Assembly (NCBI RefSeq): GCF_001275135.1
Contig: NZ_LFQU01000001.1
Location: forward strand, 62,001 to 126,000
Length of the DNA: 64,000 bases
Source of the DNA: Xylanibacter rarus
GTDB taxonomy: Bacteria; Bacteroidota; Bacteroidia; Bacteroidales; Bacteroidaceae
Reading direction: 5' to 3'
Below are positions 17,296 through 26,736 of the stretch, in pieces. The translations under genes and the position numbers were made by a program. Position 1 is the stretch's first letter, and each line of letters starts with the position of its first letter. Below the pieces are notes generated by a model. The model saw only the letters and a list, made by a program, of their open reading frames with translations. It did not search any database and was not told where the DNA came from.

Positions 17296-18194
17296 TATTC
17301 TTTGATTTTTAGATTGTTGTTCTTTTGTTGTTTTCTTGATACTTGTTGCAGGTACTCGTTCAAGTCCTTGCAGCCTTGATAGATGCCGGAACGGTCTGTC
17401 ACCTTTCCTCCGTAGCGTGTCCGCAGGGCTTCCATTGCCCTGCGTCCGGCTTCGTCTCGGTCGAGGTAACAGTCGATGCGCTCGTACCCGTCCAGATGTT
17501 TCAAAGCCTTTTCCACGTTGGCGACGGAGTTCAGCACAAGGCAGTCACCCGTTGCCAAACCGAGCGTGACGGCGGACAGGAAGTCCATAAAGCCCTCGAA
17601 CACGCTGCACACGTCCGCCGGGATGTCCCCCGCCTTGACCAGCGACACGTCCTTTGGTGGTACGCAACCCTTGAAACGGCGGCTTCGGGTTTCATAGCCG
17701 CCCGACACGTTCGGAAAGCCGACGGCAAAGTACCGCTTACCACGCACGCCGTAGTTCAGGCGGCAGCAGTGGCGGGATGCAACGGCATAAGGGATGCCTC
17801 TTTCCTTCAAATACTCCGTCAGCGGAGAGCGGAGCAGCGGGACGGCTTCCACTCCCTCAAAGGCAGGTTCGGACGGTTCCGGCAGGTACAACGGCTTTTC
17901 TGCTGCGGCAAGCGGCATACGGGCGGTTTCCGCTATGAATCTCGCCTGCGCCATGAAATCCCCGCTTCGGGTAAACTCCCCGACAAGCGTGAAGATGTCG
18001 CCGCCCTTGCCCAAGCCGAAGTCGTACCAGAGCTGTTTCGCCACGTTCACACGGAAGGAGGGCGTGCGTTCACTGCGGTATGGCGCACGATACCACAGCT
18101 CGTTTCCGCTCCTTCGGACAGGCTCATGTCCCAGCCGTGCGAGAAAGTCCGCAATGGGTATCTGCCTCATATTCTCAATGTCCGTCCGTTCCAT
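17295..18194 (-). CDS. traP: Conjugative transposon TraP, DNA primase
   Basis: About 299 residues from the ATG at 18194 (MERTDIENMRQIPIADFLAR); the frame extends upstream but overlaps traO and lacks homology there. The N-terminal WYRAPYRSERTPSFRVN corresponds to the primase zinc-domain region. A Toprim domain follows with SVFEGFMDFLSAV (acidic Glu) and DCYLDRDEAGRRA (DxD). TraP of CTnDOT-like elements is a primase thought to prime the complementary strand of the transferred single strand in the recipient. Confidence 0.85.
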   Translation of the reverse strand: MERTDIENMRQIPIADFLARLGHEPVRRSGNELWYRAPYRSERTPSFRVNVAKQLWYDFGLGKGGDIFTLVGEFTRSGDFMAQARFIAETARMPLAAAEKPLYLPEPSEPAFEGVEAVPLLRSPLTEYLKERGIPYAVASRHCCRLNYGVRGKRYFAVGFPNVSGGYETRSRRFKGCVPPKDVSLVKAGDIPADVCSVFEGFMDFLSAVTLGLATGDCLVLNSVANVEKALKHLDGYERIDCYLDRDEAGRRAMEALRTRYGGKVTDRSGIYQGCKDLNEYLQQVSRKQQKNNNLKIKE

Positions 18195-18202
18195 GCGACG
18201 TG

Positions 18203-18778
18203 TCAGTTGATGATTATCTTGACGCCCGCCCCGAACTGCGTATGGAACTTCCGTGTGTCGCCACCCCACAGCAGGCGCTCCCGGAGGTTGGCGAGCAGGG
18301 CGATACGGTCAGCCACGTAAAACTCCACATCGAGCGTCAGCGCACCGCCGTAGATGAAGGCGTCCCGGTCATGGAGCGTGGAGCCGTCATGCAGCACTTT
18401 CTCGCCCCAATTCACCGACTCATATCCGGCGAGAGCCGAAGCCCCCGCATAGACGAACACTATTTTACGGGCGTCGGAGAGTATCTTGAAATAATAACCG
18501 CCCTCCGCCGTGAACTGCGCCACAGGTATGGCGGTATCCTTGTACGGGTTGTTCTTCAAGAGGTATTCGCCACCGAACACCCACTTGTTACCGTTCTTCG
18601 TGTAGGTGGAGAGAGCCGCCCCGAAACTGTAACCGCCATTGTTGCCACTTAAACGCATACCGTCCACAAGGTTAGCTCTCAATTCGATGCCCTGCATCTT
18701 CGGCAGGCACCGCTGGGCGTGCGCCTGCCCCGTGAAGAGGGCAAGCGATGCGATGATGATTGCGATGTGCTTTCTCAT
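18203..18778 (-). CDS. traO: Conjugative transposon TraO
   Basis: A 191-residue secreted protein with a clear signal peptide (MRKHIAIIIASLALFTGQAHA). It is followed by a beta-strand-rich sequence with alternating aromatics (GGYSFGAALSTYTKNGNKWV) suggesting an outer-membrane barrel. The family is TraO of Bacteroides transposons, required for transfer. Eight bases separate it from traP. Confidence 0.85.
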   Translation of the reverse strand: MRKHIAIIIASLALFTGQAHAQRCLPKMQGIELRANLVDGMRLSGNNGGYSFGAALSTYTKNGNKWVFGGEYLLKNNPYKDTAIPVAQFTAEGGYYFKILSDARKIVFVYAGASALAGYESVNWGEKVLHDGSTLHDRDAFIYGGALTLDVEFYVADRIALLANLRERLLWGGDTRKFHTQFGAGVKIIIN

Positions 18779-18780
18779 GG

Positions 18781-19767
18781 TCAGCGCACTTGAAGTTCGT
18801 TGATGGTACCCGCACGTACCAAGTCCTCGTTCTCAATCACGAAGGACTGATGACGGCCTCCGTTCTTCTCGTTCAGCTCCACCACGAGGCACTTGCCGTC
18901 GGGGATGGTGAACTTCGCCATCGTGAATACCGTGCGCTCGCTCTTTCTGCCCGGCACACAGGTGGCATAGTTCTGCGCACGGAGCGGCAGGATGATCTGC
19001 TCCTGCACGGCGGTACGCTTCGCCACCTTCTTGTCCACGATTTTCCACGTGATATAGTCCACATCGAAAGGCACGTTGCTTTGGTTCCTGATTTCCGTGT
19101 GGAAATAGAGAAGTCCGTTGTGCGTGTAGATGCCTTTCAGAAGGTACTGGATGCCGAAACGCTTGCAGCCGATGTGTTTCACCTCACGCTTGTTCTGCTT
19201 GTAAATGGACTTCATGATAAGGCGCACCAGCATGGGACTTTCGCTACCCAGCTCTTTCAGATAGATTTCCTGCGCGTTGTTCGGACGGTTCACCGCCTCG
19301 CCGTCATGGATGAAGTCGCACATCTCCACGTTGAGCAGCAGCGGTTCGGCGGCGTACTTCACGTTGAAGGTGTAGAAACTCCCGTCCTCCGTTATCACGG
19401 ACATATTGGTTTCGTTCGGGAAGTTCCTCACGGTCGCTTTCACGCGGATGACGTTCTCCGCTCCGTCGGCTTTACCCGCAATCAGGTCGGGCGAGCCTAA
19501 ATCGACGTAGCGCACCTCCGAGGGGAAAATGACGTGGACGGTCTTGTCGTAGGTCACTTCCAAGCCGTGCGGGGGAACCATGCGGTCGAAGGTCAGCTTC
19601 TTTGTCAGCCCGTGATACAGATCGCCGTCCGCCTCCTTCTGCGGATAGACCTCCTTTGTCAAGGTCGGTTGTTCACTTCCGTTGTCCGTTACAACGGTTA
19701 CGTTCTCCTGCGCGTTGGCAGTTACGATGCCCATAGCGAGGGCAAACATGATGATTACTTTTTTCAT
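18781..19767 (-). CDS. traN: Conjugative transposon TraN
   Basis: A 328-residue periplasmic protein with signal peptide (MKKVIIMFALAMGIVTANAQ). The body (DRMVPPHGLEVTYDKTVHVI, then YVDLGSPDLIAGKADGAENV) is the TraN family of Bacteroides transposons, which I infer is the VirB9-like part of the core complex. The start is preceded at two bases by the repeated leader motif CCACTAAAATCCAAAGTA (19770-19787, reading leftward), supporting the ATG at 19767. Two bases separate it from traO. Confidence 0.85.
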   Translation of the reverse strand: MKKVIIMFALAMGIVTANAQENVTVVTDNGSEQPTLTKEVYPQKEADGDLYHGLTKKLTFDRMVPPHGLEVTYDKTVHVIFPSEVRYVDLGSPDLIAGKADGAENVIRVKATVRNFPNETNMSVITEDGSFYTFNVKYAAEPLLLNVEMCDFIHDGEAVNRPNNAQEIYLKELGSESPMLVRLIMKSIYKQNKREVKHIGCKRFGIQYLLKGIYTHNGLLYFHTEIRNQSNVPFDVDYITWKIVDKKVAKRTAVQEQIILPLRAQNYATCVPGRKSERTVFTMAKFTIPDGKCLVVELNEKNGGRHQSFVIENEDLVRAGTINELQVR

Positions 19768-19769
19768 TC

Positions 19770-19787
19770 TACTTTGGATTTTAGTGG
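19770..19787 (-). promoter_or_regulatory. Repeated leader motif before traN
   Basis: CCACTAAAATCCAAAGTA in the sense of traN, ending two bases before its ATG. Similar copies precede traI, traE, mobA, DUF1896 and topB. Confidence 0.6.
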
Positions 19788-19836
19788 TAAATAAAAATTT
19801 GGTTGTTGTTTTTTTAGTCGTTGATTGTTATTGTTT

Positions 19837-21192
19837 TCAATCTCTGTCCTGATATAGCATGACCTTGTATCCGGATTTCAGATGCACCTTGACGGTACGC
19901 ATCTTCTTGGCGATATACTGGCTCGTGCCTTGTATCAGCCCCTTGCCCAAGTCGGAGGCGAGCTGCGCCCCTGCGTTGGTGGAGATATTAATGCTGCTGC
20001 CCAGCGAGCCGCCCATGTTGGCGGCAACCTCCCTGACGGCGTTCATCTCCATCGAGTTTGGAATGAAGATGCCGGGCTGTCCGTCCGTGTCATACACCGC
20101 CAGTTCTACCGGTATAATCGTACCTGCGTACTCCAGCGAAGTAATTTCAATATCGAGTCGTTCGCCCTGAATCTTTGCCGTGCCTACCACCACTGCATTG
20201 CGGGGTATGATTTTGTCCGCCACTGCCATCGGCTCCAGCAGCCGTAATCTTACCGCCTGCCCGTCAGTCACACTCTGCGCCCCATAGACACACGCCGATA
20301 TGGTGTTCCTGTCCGATACAGTCGTGACACCCACCGCCGTATTGAAACTGCGGTTGCGCTCCTGCGAGAAGGAGGCGACAAACTCAGCGTTGCTCATCGG
20401 CTGTGAGAGCGAAGATACCACCTGATGCGTTACCTGCCTGACAGGTGCAGCCGTGTTCTTTCCGGCTTTCTGCACATGGTAAGGTTCTGCCGCCTGTCCG
20501 ACAGGTGGCTGTGTACCGTTCTGACCGCCCATGTACTTCGCCGCCAGCTCGTAGGACTTTTCCATGAGTGCCACTTGATCATCCATAGAGGATGCCTTGC
20601 CTTTCTCGGTTTCCAGTTCCGATTCCAGCGAGGCGATACGCTCCAACAGTTCGTCCATTTCCGCGTTGTCGTTCTTCGGCTGCTCATAGAAGTTGCCGAG
20701 CGTGGTATTGAGGTCGCGGTAGGCAGCTGCGGAGGATTGGATGGTTTTCGGAGCGGATGATTTTGCTGTTGCATCTTCCGCATTTCCGGGATTAGCAAGG
20801 TCGAAGTCCCTGCCGCCGTCCGTTTCCGCCACCTCGCGGTCGAACATATCGCCCAGTTCCTGCATGGCGCGGCTGCGGTTCTCCTGCCGTTCCTCCATTG
20901 CTCCCTGTTCGTAGGCTTTCGCCTTGTCGCCGATGATCTGGCGGTTCGCCTTGTCAGCGTCGGGCATTTCGATGTTGTAACCACCCGTTCCCGGTTGCTG
21001 CTCCTTGTCGGAAGACGGGGCGAATGTCAGCCACATAGCACCGATGAATACCAGCACTATAGCGGGCAGCACTATCATTTTCTGACGTTTCAGCCTTTGG
21101 GCTTCGGTCAGCGGCTTGCGCTCCTTCTTCGGTTTCCCGTTGTCGGGAGCCGCCTTGTTCTCGTTTTTAGGTTCATTCTTCGTCTGTTCCAT
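19837..21192 (-). CDS. traM: Conjugative transposon TraM
   Basis: A 451-residue protein with a short cytoplasmic, lysine-rich N-terminus, one membrane helix (about residues 40-58, MIVLPAIVLVFIGAMW) and a long periplasmic part. The coiled region at residues 180-215 precedes a conserved C-terminal domain (DRNTISACVYGAQSV, LLEPMAVADKIIPRNAVVVG). This is the TraM family of Bacteroides transposons, with VirB10-like topology, bridging inner and outer membranes of the secretion channel. It overlaps traL by 20 bases. Confidence 0.85.
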   Translation of the reverse strand: MEQTKNEPKNENKAAPDNGKPKKERKPLTEAQRLKRQKMIVLPAIVLVFIGAMWLTFAPSSDKEQQPGTGGYNIEMPDADKANRQIIGDKAKAYEQGAMEERQENRSRAMQELGDMFDREVAETDGGRDFDLANPGNAEDATAKSSAPKTIQSSAAAYRDLNTTLGNFYEQPKNDNAEMDELLERIASLESELETEKGKASSMDDQVALMEKSYELAAKYMGGQNGTQPPVGQAAEPYHVQKAGKNTAAPVRQVTHQVVSSLSQPMSNAEFVASFSQERNRSFNTAVGVTTVSDRNTISACVYGAQSVTDGQAVRLRLLEPMAVADKIIPRNAVVVGTAKIQGERLDIEITSLEYAGTIIPVELAVYDTDGQPGIFIPNSMEMNAVREVAANMGGSLGSSINISTNAGAQLASDLGKGLIQGTSQYIAKKMRTVKVHLKSGYKVMLYQDRD

Positions 21193-21481
21193 ATAAATAA
21201 GGTATTACATTATGATTGTTGTCCGGCTTTATGGACAGTTCCACCTGTCCGGCATGGTCTGTTACCATCCGGCTGCCGTCATTCCTGCCGATTTCATAGA
21301 CGGCTTTGCCGAAGGTGTAGAGGGCAAGCACCGCAAAGGCGGCGAGCATCGCCAGCACGATGCGCCTGCGTGTCTTCGGGGGCAAACCGTCCAGATAGCC
21401 TTTGAGCCTTGCCACCAGCATTTTCTTTTTGTCGTGGAGCTTCCAGTACGCACGCCAAAATGATTTTTTGATTTTCTTCAT
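21173..21481 (-). CDS. traL: Conjugative transposon TraL (DUF3989)
   Basis: A 102-residue single-pass membrane protein: basic N-terminus, helix at about residues 40-60 (RIVLAMLAAFAVLALYTFGK), periplasmic tail. Matches the small TraL/DUF3989 protein found between traK and traM in CTnDOT-like operons. Overlaps traM; starts six bases after the traK stop. Confidence 0.75.
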   Translation of the reverse strand: MKKIKKSFWRAYWKLHDKKKMLVARLKGYLDGLPPKTRRRIVLAMLAAFAVLALYTFGKAVYEIGRNDGSRMVTDHAGQVELSIKPDNNHNVIPYLYGTDEE

Positions 21482-21487
21482 GTCCGT

Positions 21488-22111
21488 TTACCTTTTGATG
21501 GTTTGTAAATCCTTGTTCTCGATGATGGTGAATCCCTCGATGGTGAAACCGTTGGGATTGTCGTCCGAACGGGACGAGTTCAAGAGGCGGCACGTAGTCA
21601 CGAGGCTGCGCTCGGTGACGTTGCTCTGCCGGATGATCTTCTGCGTGGCGTAGGTCACGGCACGGTAGGGATAGCCGTTGAAATCGCACACCACGCTGTC
21701 CACCTTCAACACCTGATTGATGTTCCCGGCGATGATGCGGTTGTAGTACCCCTTCTCGGCAAAGTCCGAATAGTAGTTGTACACGCTTTTGTCCGCTAAT
21801 AGCAGGGCGCGTTTCACGTTATGCTCTATCGCGCTCTTTTCGGGTGAGAGCGTGAAGAACAGCTCGTGGAAACGGCGCACGTGTTCCCTCGCTTCTGCCG
21901 GACGGTTCTGCGACAAGTCTTGCGAGAGAGCCAGCATCAGCGACTTGCCGTTGTCCAGCACGTAAATCTTTTCCCGTTGCCGCTCCGCGAAGCGGTAGGA
22001 ACTCCACACGCTCCATACCGTTATTACGGCACACAACGAGAGGAAGACGATACCGAACAGGCGTATCTGCCTGAACGATGATTCGATGTTTTTAAGTGAC
22101 TTAAATTCCAT
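21488..22111 (-). CDS. traK: Conjugative transposon TraK
   Basis: A 207-residue protein with one N-terminal membrane helix (residues 18-38, LFGIVFLSLCAVITVWSVWS) and a periplasmic domain of the TraK family, VirB8-like in topology. MEFKSLKNIESSFRQIRLFG is the conserved opening. It should contribute to assembly of the mating channel at the inner membrane. Lies between traJ and traL in the conserved order. Confidence 0.85.
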   Translation of the reverse strand: MEFKSLKNIESSFRQIRLFGIVFLSLCAVITVWSVWSSYRFAERQREKIYVLDNGKSLMLALSQDLSQNRPAEAREHVRRFHELFFTLSPEKSAIEHNVKRALLLADKSVYNYYSDFAEKGYYNRIIAGNINQVLKVDSVVCDFNGYPYRAVTYATQKIIRQSNVTERSLVTTCRLLNSSRSDDNPNGFTIEGFTIIENKDLQTIKR

Positions 22112-22142
22112 TGTTGTTTATTCGTTTTTAATTGTCAGTTGA

Positions 22143-23147
22143 TTATTTCAGCAGCTTCCCGACACGTCCGACCACGTTTCCTGCGGCTGCGCCCGCCACG
22201 CTGCCCGCCATACTTCCGGCTCGTCCTGCCGTCTGGTTCACGTTGCGACCGTAGCTTCCCATGCCTCCGGCTTGGATAATCCAGCCTGCTACCGTGGGGA
22301 TGGTGAAGTAACCAATGATGCCGATTATCATGAAGACGATGTACACCCCGTCGCTCGAATCCAGCGAGAAGTTCGGGTCAGCCTGCATCCGTTCGATGTC
22401 GCTTTGCAGCATCAGCACTTGTATCTTCGCCAGTATGGTGCTGAACATATCCGACACGGGCAGCCACAGATAGACCTGTATGTAGCGGCATATCCACTGT
22501 GTAAGCGTGCTTTGGAAGCCGTCCCACACCGATATGGCGAAGGCTATCGGACCGAGTATCGCCAGCACCACGAGGAAGAACGTGCGGATGGTGTCTATCA
22601 CGAGGGCGGCGGCTTGGAACATCAGTTCCAGTATCTCGCGGAAGAAGTCGCGGATGCCCTTCTTCATGTTGTACATCCCGCACTCGATGTACATCCCCGC
22701 CATCGTCACCATGTCGCCGGGCGACCAGCCCAGTTCTTCCAGTTGTTTGTCAAACTCCTCATTTGACACGAGGTAGGCGGTTTCGGGATTGCGCATCATC
22801 GCTTCGTACTCCAGTTTGTCCTTCTGCTCACGGTATCGGTTCATGTCCAGCGTTTCCGCCTCCAGCATCTTTGCCGTACCCTGCACGACGGGCGACATGA
22901 TGCTGTTTATCGTACCCAGTACCACCGTCGGAAAGAACATGATGCACAGACCGATAGCGAACGGGCGGAGCATAGGGAACACGTCTATCGGTTCGGCTCT
23001 CGCCAGCGACTGCCATACCCGGTAGGCCACATAAAAGAGTGCGCCCAGCCCGGCGATGCCTTTCGCCACGCCCGCCATGTCCCCGCATAGCGGCATCATC
23101 TGTTCGTAGAGCGAGCGCAGAATTTGGTGAAGGTTGTCGAAATTCAT
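22143..23147 (-). CDS. traJ: Conjugative transposon TraJ
   Basis: A 334-residue multi-pass membrane protein with five or more helices and a Gly/Ala-rich C-terminus (GSMAGSVAGAAAGNVVGRVG). It matches TraJ of Bacteroides transposons, which resembles VirB6/TrbL channel proteins. The N-terminus MNFDNLHQILRSLYEQMMPL is the family start. It lies three bases after traI. Confidence 0.85.
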   Translation of the reverse strand: MNFDNLHQILRSLYEQMMPLCGDMAGVAKGIAGLGALFYVAYRVWQSLARAEPIDVFPMLRPFAIGLCIMFFPTVVLGTINSIMSPVVQGTAKMLEAETLDMNRYREQKDKLEYEAMMRNPETAYLVSNEEFDKQLEELGWSPGDMVTMAGMYIECGMYNMKKGIRDFFREILELMFQAAALVIDTIRTFFLVVLAILGPIAFAISVWDGFQSTLTQWICRYIQVYLWLPVSDMFSTILAKIQVLMLQSDIERMQADPNFSLDSSDGVYIVFMIIGIIGYFTIPTVAGWIIQAGGMGSYGRNVNQTAGRAGSMAGSVAGAAAGNVVGRVGKLLK

Positions 23148-23150
23148 AGG

Positions 23151-23780
23151 CTACCAATATCTTTCGTTCATGTTCCCGTACAGCCCTATGATGCGGTCAA
23201 GGTCGTTTTTCTTCTTCGCACGCAGGTAACTCACGCTAATGTTCTTGTTGGTGTAGTAGCTCACGAGGTTGCGGTAACGCTTCATTTTGGAGTAGCAGCG
23301 TTCCACCACGTCCATGCGCTCCTTGTCCGTCATGGAGAGCGTGGTGATATTCACCACATTCTTCAGTTCCGTCAGCACATCGTTGGATTCCTCCAATAAC
23401 TTGGTGTAGCCAAAGGCGATGGCTCCCAGTTCCTCCACCGTGAAGTTGTCGTCACGCATCATCTTCTGGAAACTGGTCACATAGGTGTCGGTGATGTCAC
23501 CCACCATCAGGATGGTCTGCTGCACCTTCCGGGCGTCCTTTACCAGATTGTTCACGGATTTGAGTGCGTCGTAATACTTCTTGCCCTGTTCGTAAATCTT
23601 CACGGTCTCTTGAAAATTTTTTATCATATTTTGGGCGGTCGTGGAAGTGTGTACCACGTTCTTCGAGGTGTTCACGATGCTCTGCGCGATGTTGGACGGG
23701 TCTATCACCGCCCACTGTGCGCTTGCCCTGCCGACTGCAAACAGGCACAGGCAGATAATAAGTGTTATTCTTGTTCTCAT
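23151..23780 (-). CDS. traI: Conjugative transposon TraI (DUF4141)
   Basis: About 209 residues from the ATG at 23780 (MRTRITLIICLCLFAVGRAS), giving a clean signal peptide; an upstream in-frame ATG at 23807 would overrun the repeated leader motif at 23783-23800. The mature part (WAVIDPSNIAQSIVNTSKNV) is helical and matches DUF4141, the TraI of CTnDOT-type elements. VirB5-like position and size are suggestive but unproven. Confidence 0.8.
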   Translation of the reverse strand: MRTRITLIICLCLFAVGRASAQWAVIDPSNIAQSIVNTSKNVVHTSTTAQNMIKNFQETVKIYEQGKKYYDALKSVNNLVKDARKVQQTILMVGDITDTYVTSFQKMMRDDNFTVEELGAIAFGYTKLLEESNDVLTELKNVVNITTLSMTDKERMDVVERCYSKMKRYRNLVSYYTNKNISVSYLRAKKKNDLDRIIGLYGNMNERYW

Positions 23781-23782
23781 GT

Positions 23783-23800
23783 TACTTTGGATTTTAGTGG
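23783..23800 (-). promoter_or_regulatory. Repeated leader motif before traI
   Basis: CCACTAAAATCCAAAGTA in the sense of traI, two bases before the ATG; identical to the copy before traN. Confidence 0.6.
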
Positions 23801-23810
23801 ATTTCATTAT

Positions 23811-24200
23811 TTATTGCTCGCCTATCGGATGGTCCGGTTTCGGGTTCACACGCACGTAGTCCCCGTTCGGCGAGAAGGTCAGGATGTCCGTCGCCTCGTT
23901 GTAGGACACGTCGATGCGGAATCCGGTGTTCATGAACAGATTGCCGTTCTCCTCCTGCAAGAGATAGGTTTCCGGCTTCAGCTTGCGGCGGATGCCGCTC
24001 CGCTTGAATACCGTCACCTTATAGGCTTCGCCCTCCTTGTAGATAAGCACGTCGGGCTTTCCCTCCACGCTCTCCCAGTTTCCGCAAAGCAGGTCGCGTC
24101 GGTTGTCCGTTATGTCGCAGGATTGCAGCACCATGACCGCCAGCCCGATTAAACACTTGCTGACTTGCAGCATTTTCGTTCTTGATATACTCATACGCAT
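23811..24200 (-). CDS. traH: Conjugative transposon TraH (DUF3876)
   Basis: A 129-residue predicted lipoprotein: MVLQSCDITDNRRDLLCGNW places a lipobox Cys near residue 28. The beta-rich body with GNWESVEGKPDVLIYKEGEA fits DUF3876. The name follows its position between traG and traI in the CTnDOT order. Role in transfer unknown. Confidence 0.7.
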   Translation of the reverse strand: MRMSISRTKMLQVSKCLIGLAVMVLQSCDITDNRRDLLCGNWESVEGKPDVLIYKEGEAYKVTVFKRSGIRRKLKPETYLLQEENGNLFMNTGFRIDVSYNEATDILTFSPNGDYVRVNPKPDHPIGEQ

Positions 24201-24231
24201 TTTCTTTTTTAGTTGATGAATCTGTTTCTAT

Positions 24232-26736
24232 TTATTCCTTTTTTCTCCGCCTTTCGGCAAGCTGCCGGATGACGGCTTCAATGTCGCCGCCCAACTGTTC
24301 CGCCAGACGGTAAACCTCTACTTTTTCCGTTTCTTCGGTGGTGTACGCCAGATACTCTTCAGCACTAACTTCGGTGGCATAGACTGCCGACTGCGTGCCG
24401 CCCAGTCCTATCCACACTTCCTTGTAGAGCCTTGACGGGTTGTTCGCCATGTTGATGGAGAGTATCTGCGACTTCTCTTTCTCCGTCAGACCCAACAGGG
24501 ACTGTATGGCATCAAACTTGTTCATGTACTTCCGCTGGTCAAGGAGTATCTTGCAGTCGGAGTTGTTGATGATGCTCTCCTTGACGACGGGCGAGGAAAT
24601 GATGTCGTCCACCTCCTGCGTCACCACGATTGCCTCCCCGTAATACTTGCGCACGGTCTTGTACATATAGCGCAGGTACTCAGCCATGTTCGCCGAAGAT
24701 AGAGCCTTCCAAGCCTCTTCCACTATCAACTGTTTCCTTACGCCTTTCAATCGGCGCATCTTGTTGATGAAGGCTTCCATGATGATGATGGTCACCACAG
24801 GGAAAAGCTCGCGATTTTCCTTTATACTGTCAATCTCGAAGACGATGAACCGCTTGCCGAGCAGGTCGATGTTCTCCGTGGAGTTGAGCAGGAAGTCGTA
24901 GCGTCCGTCCCGGTAATACTGCCGCATGGTGGTGAGCATATTGTCGATGTTGAAGTCGGACTTCTCCACCTTTATCTCACGTTCCGCCAGTTCGCGGCGG
25001 TAGTCGTCGCGCATATACTCGTAGAAGGTGTTGAACGAGGGGACGATGCTCCGGTCAGCCCTGATACGCTCGATATAGGCGTTCACCGCACTGCCCAGTT
25101 CGCCGCTCTCCGTCTTCGTCACTTTGTCGTCCTCCGACTTCCAGAGCGTCAGCAGCAATGTCTTGATGCTGTCCTTTTTCTCCACGTCGAACACGTAATC
25201 ATCGGTGTAGAACGGGTTGAACGAAATCGGTTTCTCCTCCGTGTAGGTGAAGTACACGCCGTCCGCCCCGTTTGTCTTGCACCGGATCATCTCGCACAAG
25301 CCCTGATAGGAGTTTCCCGTGTCCACCAGCACCACGTGCGTACCCTGCTCGTAGTATTGCCTCACGAGGTGGTTCATAAAAAAGGATTTGCCGCTGCCCG
25401 AAGGACCCAACACGAACTTGTTGCGGTTGGTCGTGATACCCCGCTTCATCGGCAGGTCGCTGATGTCGAGGTGCAACGGTTTTCCCGTAAGCCTGTCCAC
25501 CATCTTGATGCCGAAGGGCGAGAGCGAACTGCGGTAGTTGGTTTCCTCCGTGAAGAGGCACACCGCCTGCTCGATGAAGGTGTGGAAACTCTCTTCCGCC
25601 GGGAAGTCCGCCGCGTTGCCGGGCATCGCCGCCCAGTAGAGCGTCGGGCAGTCGATGGTATTGTGGTGCGGCACGCACTCCATGCTTGCCAGCTGGCTGC
25701 CCACATCGTTCTTGATATGCTTCAGTTCCTCCGCGTCATCGCTCCACGCCATGACGTTGAAGTGCGCCCGTACCGAGGTCAGCCCGTAGGAATGGGCTTC
25801 GTTCAGGTACTGGTCTATCCACTCGCGGTTGATGCTGTTGCTCCGGCTGTATCGGGATAGCGACTGCATATTCCTTGCGGACTTCTCGAACTTCTGCAAA
25901 TTTTCCTCGCTGTTGTCGATAATCACATACTGGTTATAGATGTGGTTGCAGGAAAGCAGCAGCCCCACGGGGGAGGCGAAGGAGAGGCGACAGTCCGAGC
26001 GGTCGGTGGAGAGTTTCTCGTAGCGGATGTCGGTAGCCACCTTTCCGGGCATATCCTCCGCGTCGGAGAGGGTGTGCAGGCACAGGCGGTTGTCACCGAT
26101 ACGCATTTCTTTTGCCGAGAGGTCGATGTCCTGCAAGGTCGTGTCGCCTTCGGGCATGAGCGAGAAGTAACGCTCTATCAGCCCGGCGGACTTCTCCGTC
26201 CCGACAATCTCGTCGGTGGAGAGGCGGCGCAGCCTCACAAAGCCGCTGTCGTTCATGATGCGCTCGAACTGTTCGGCGGCCTCCATGAACTTCCCGGCGG
26301 TTTCCTTGTCCAGCTCCTTCGGGATGATATGTCCCCGGCACAGCGTACTGAAGTTGCTCTGCATACGGTTACGTTCTTTCGTCGTCTTGGTCAAGTAGAG
26401 ATAGCAGGAGTGTTTCAGGTACGGACGCTCGTTGAAGTGGCGTTCAAAGGAACGGCTCAAGAAACTCATGTCGTCCTTCTGTAACTCCGGCATATATTTC
26501 TCCTTGATGAACCAATCCTGCTTATGCACGACGCAGAAGTACGGTAGCACCTTGATAGCCTTGCACCAGCAGCCGTGTATCGCCTCGTACTCTGCGCCCG
26601 TCACGGTGTAAAGCTCCGGCAGTTCCACCTCAAAAGCCACCGTGATGTCGGCGTCTTTGGAGATGATGCAGCCATGCTCCACCGCCAGCAGGGGGAACTT
26701 GTTTTCCAGTGTTGTCATTTTGGATGTATTTCTCAT
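24232..26736 (-). CDS. traG: Conjugation ATPase TraG (VirB4-like)
   Basis: An 834-residue ATPase from the ATG at 26736, which overlaps the traF stop (ATGA) and starts the conserved sequence MRNTSKMTTLENKFPLLAVE. Walker A GPSGSGKSFFMNHL lies near residue 445 and the Walker B-like KQLIVEEAWKAL near 667, in the VirB4/TraC arrangement. It should power assembly and substrate passage of the mating channel at the inner membrane. It is the largest gene of the tra operon. Confidence 0.9.
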   Translation of the reverse strand: MRNTSKMTTLENKFPLLAVEHGCIISKDADITVAFEVELPELYTVTGAEYEAIHGCWCKAIKVLPYFCVVHKQDWFIKEKYMPELQKDDMSFLSRSFERHFNERPYLKHSCYLYLTKTTKERNRMQSNFSTLCRGHIIPKELDKETAGKFMEAAEQFERIMNDSGFVRLRRLSTDEIVGTEKSAGLIERYFSLMPEGDTTLQDIDLSAKEMRIGDNRLCLHTLSDAEDMPGKVATDIRYEKLSTDRSDCRLSFASPVGLLLSCNHIYNQYVIIDNSEENLQKFEKSARNMQSLSRYSRSNSINREWIDQYLNEAHSYGLTSVRAHFNVMAWSDDAEELKHIKNDVGSQLASMECVPHHNTIDCPTLYWAAMPGNAADFPAEESFHTFIEQAVCLFTEETNYRSSLSPFGIKMVDRLTGKPLHLDISDLPMKRGITTNRNKFVLGPSGSGKSFFMNHLVRQYYEQGTHVVLVDTGNSYQGLCEMIRCKTNGADGVYFTYTEEKPISFNPFYTDDYVFDVEKKDSIKTLLLTLWKSEDDKVTKTESGELGSAVNAYIERIRADRSIVPSFNTFYEYMRDDYRRELAEREIKVEKSDFNIDNMLTTMRQYYRDGRYDFLLNSTENIDLLGKRFIVFEIDSIKENRELFPVVTIIIMEAFINKMRRLKGVRKQLIVEEAWKALSSANMAEYLRYMYKTVRKYYGEAIVVTQEVDDIISSPVVKESIINNSDCKILLDQRKYMNKFDAIQSLLGLTEKEKSQILSINMANNPSRLYKEVWIGLGGTQSAVYATEVSAEEYLAYTTEETEKVEVYRLAEQLGGDIEAVIRQLAERRRKKE

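Noticed and set aside
17343-18320. Rightward 325-codon frame over traP and traO
   Set aside because: Antisense shadow of GC-rich, well-supported tra genes; no domain and no ribosome-binding site of note.
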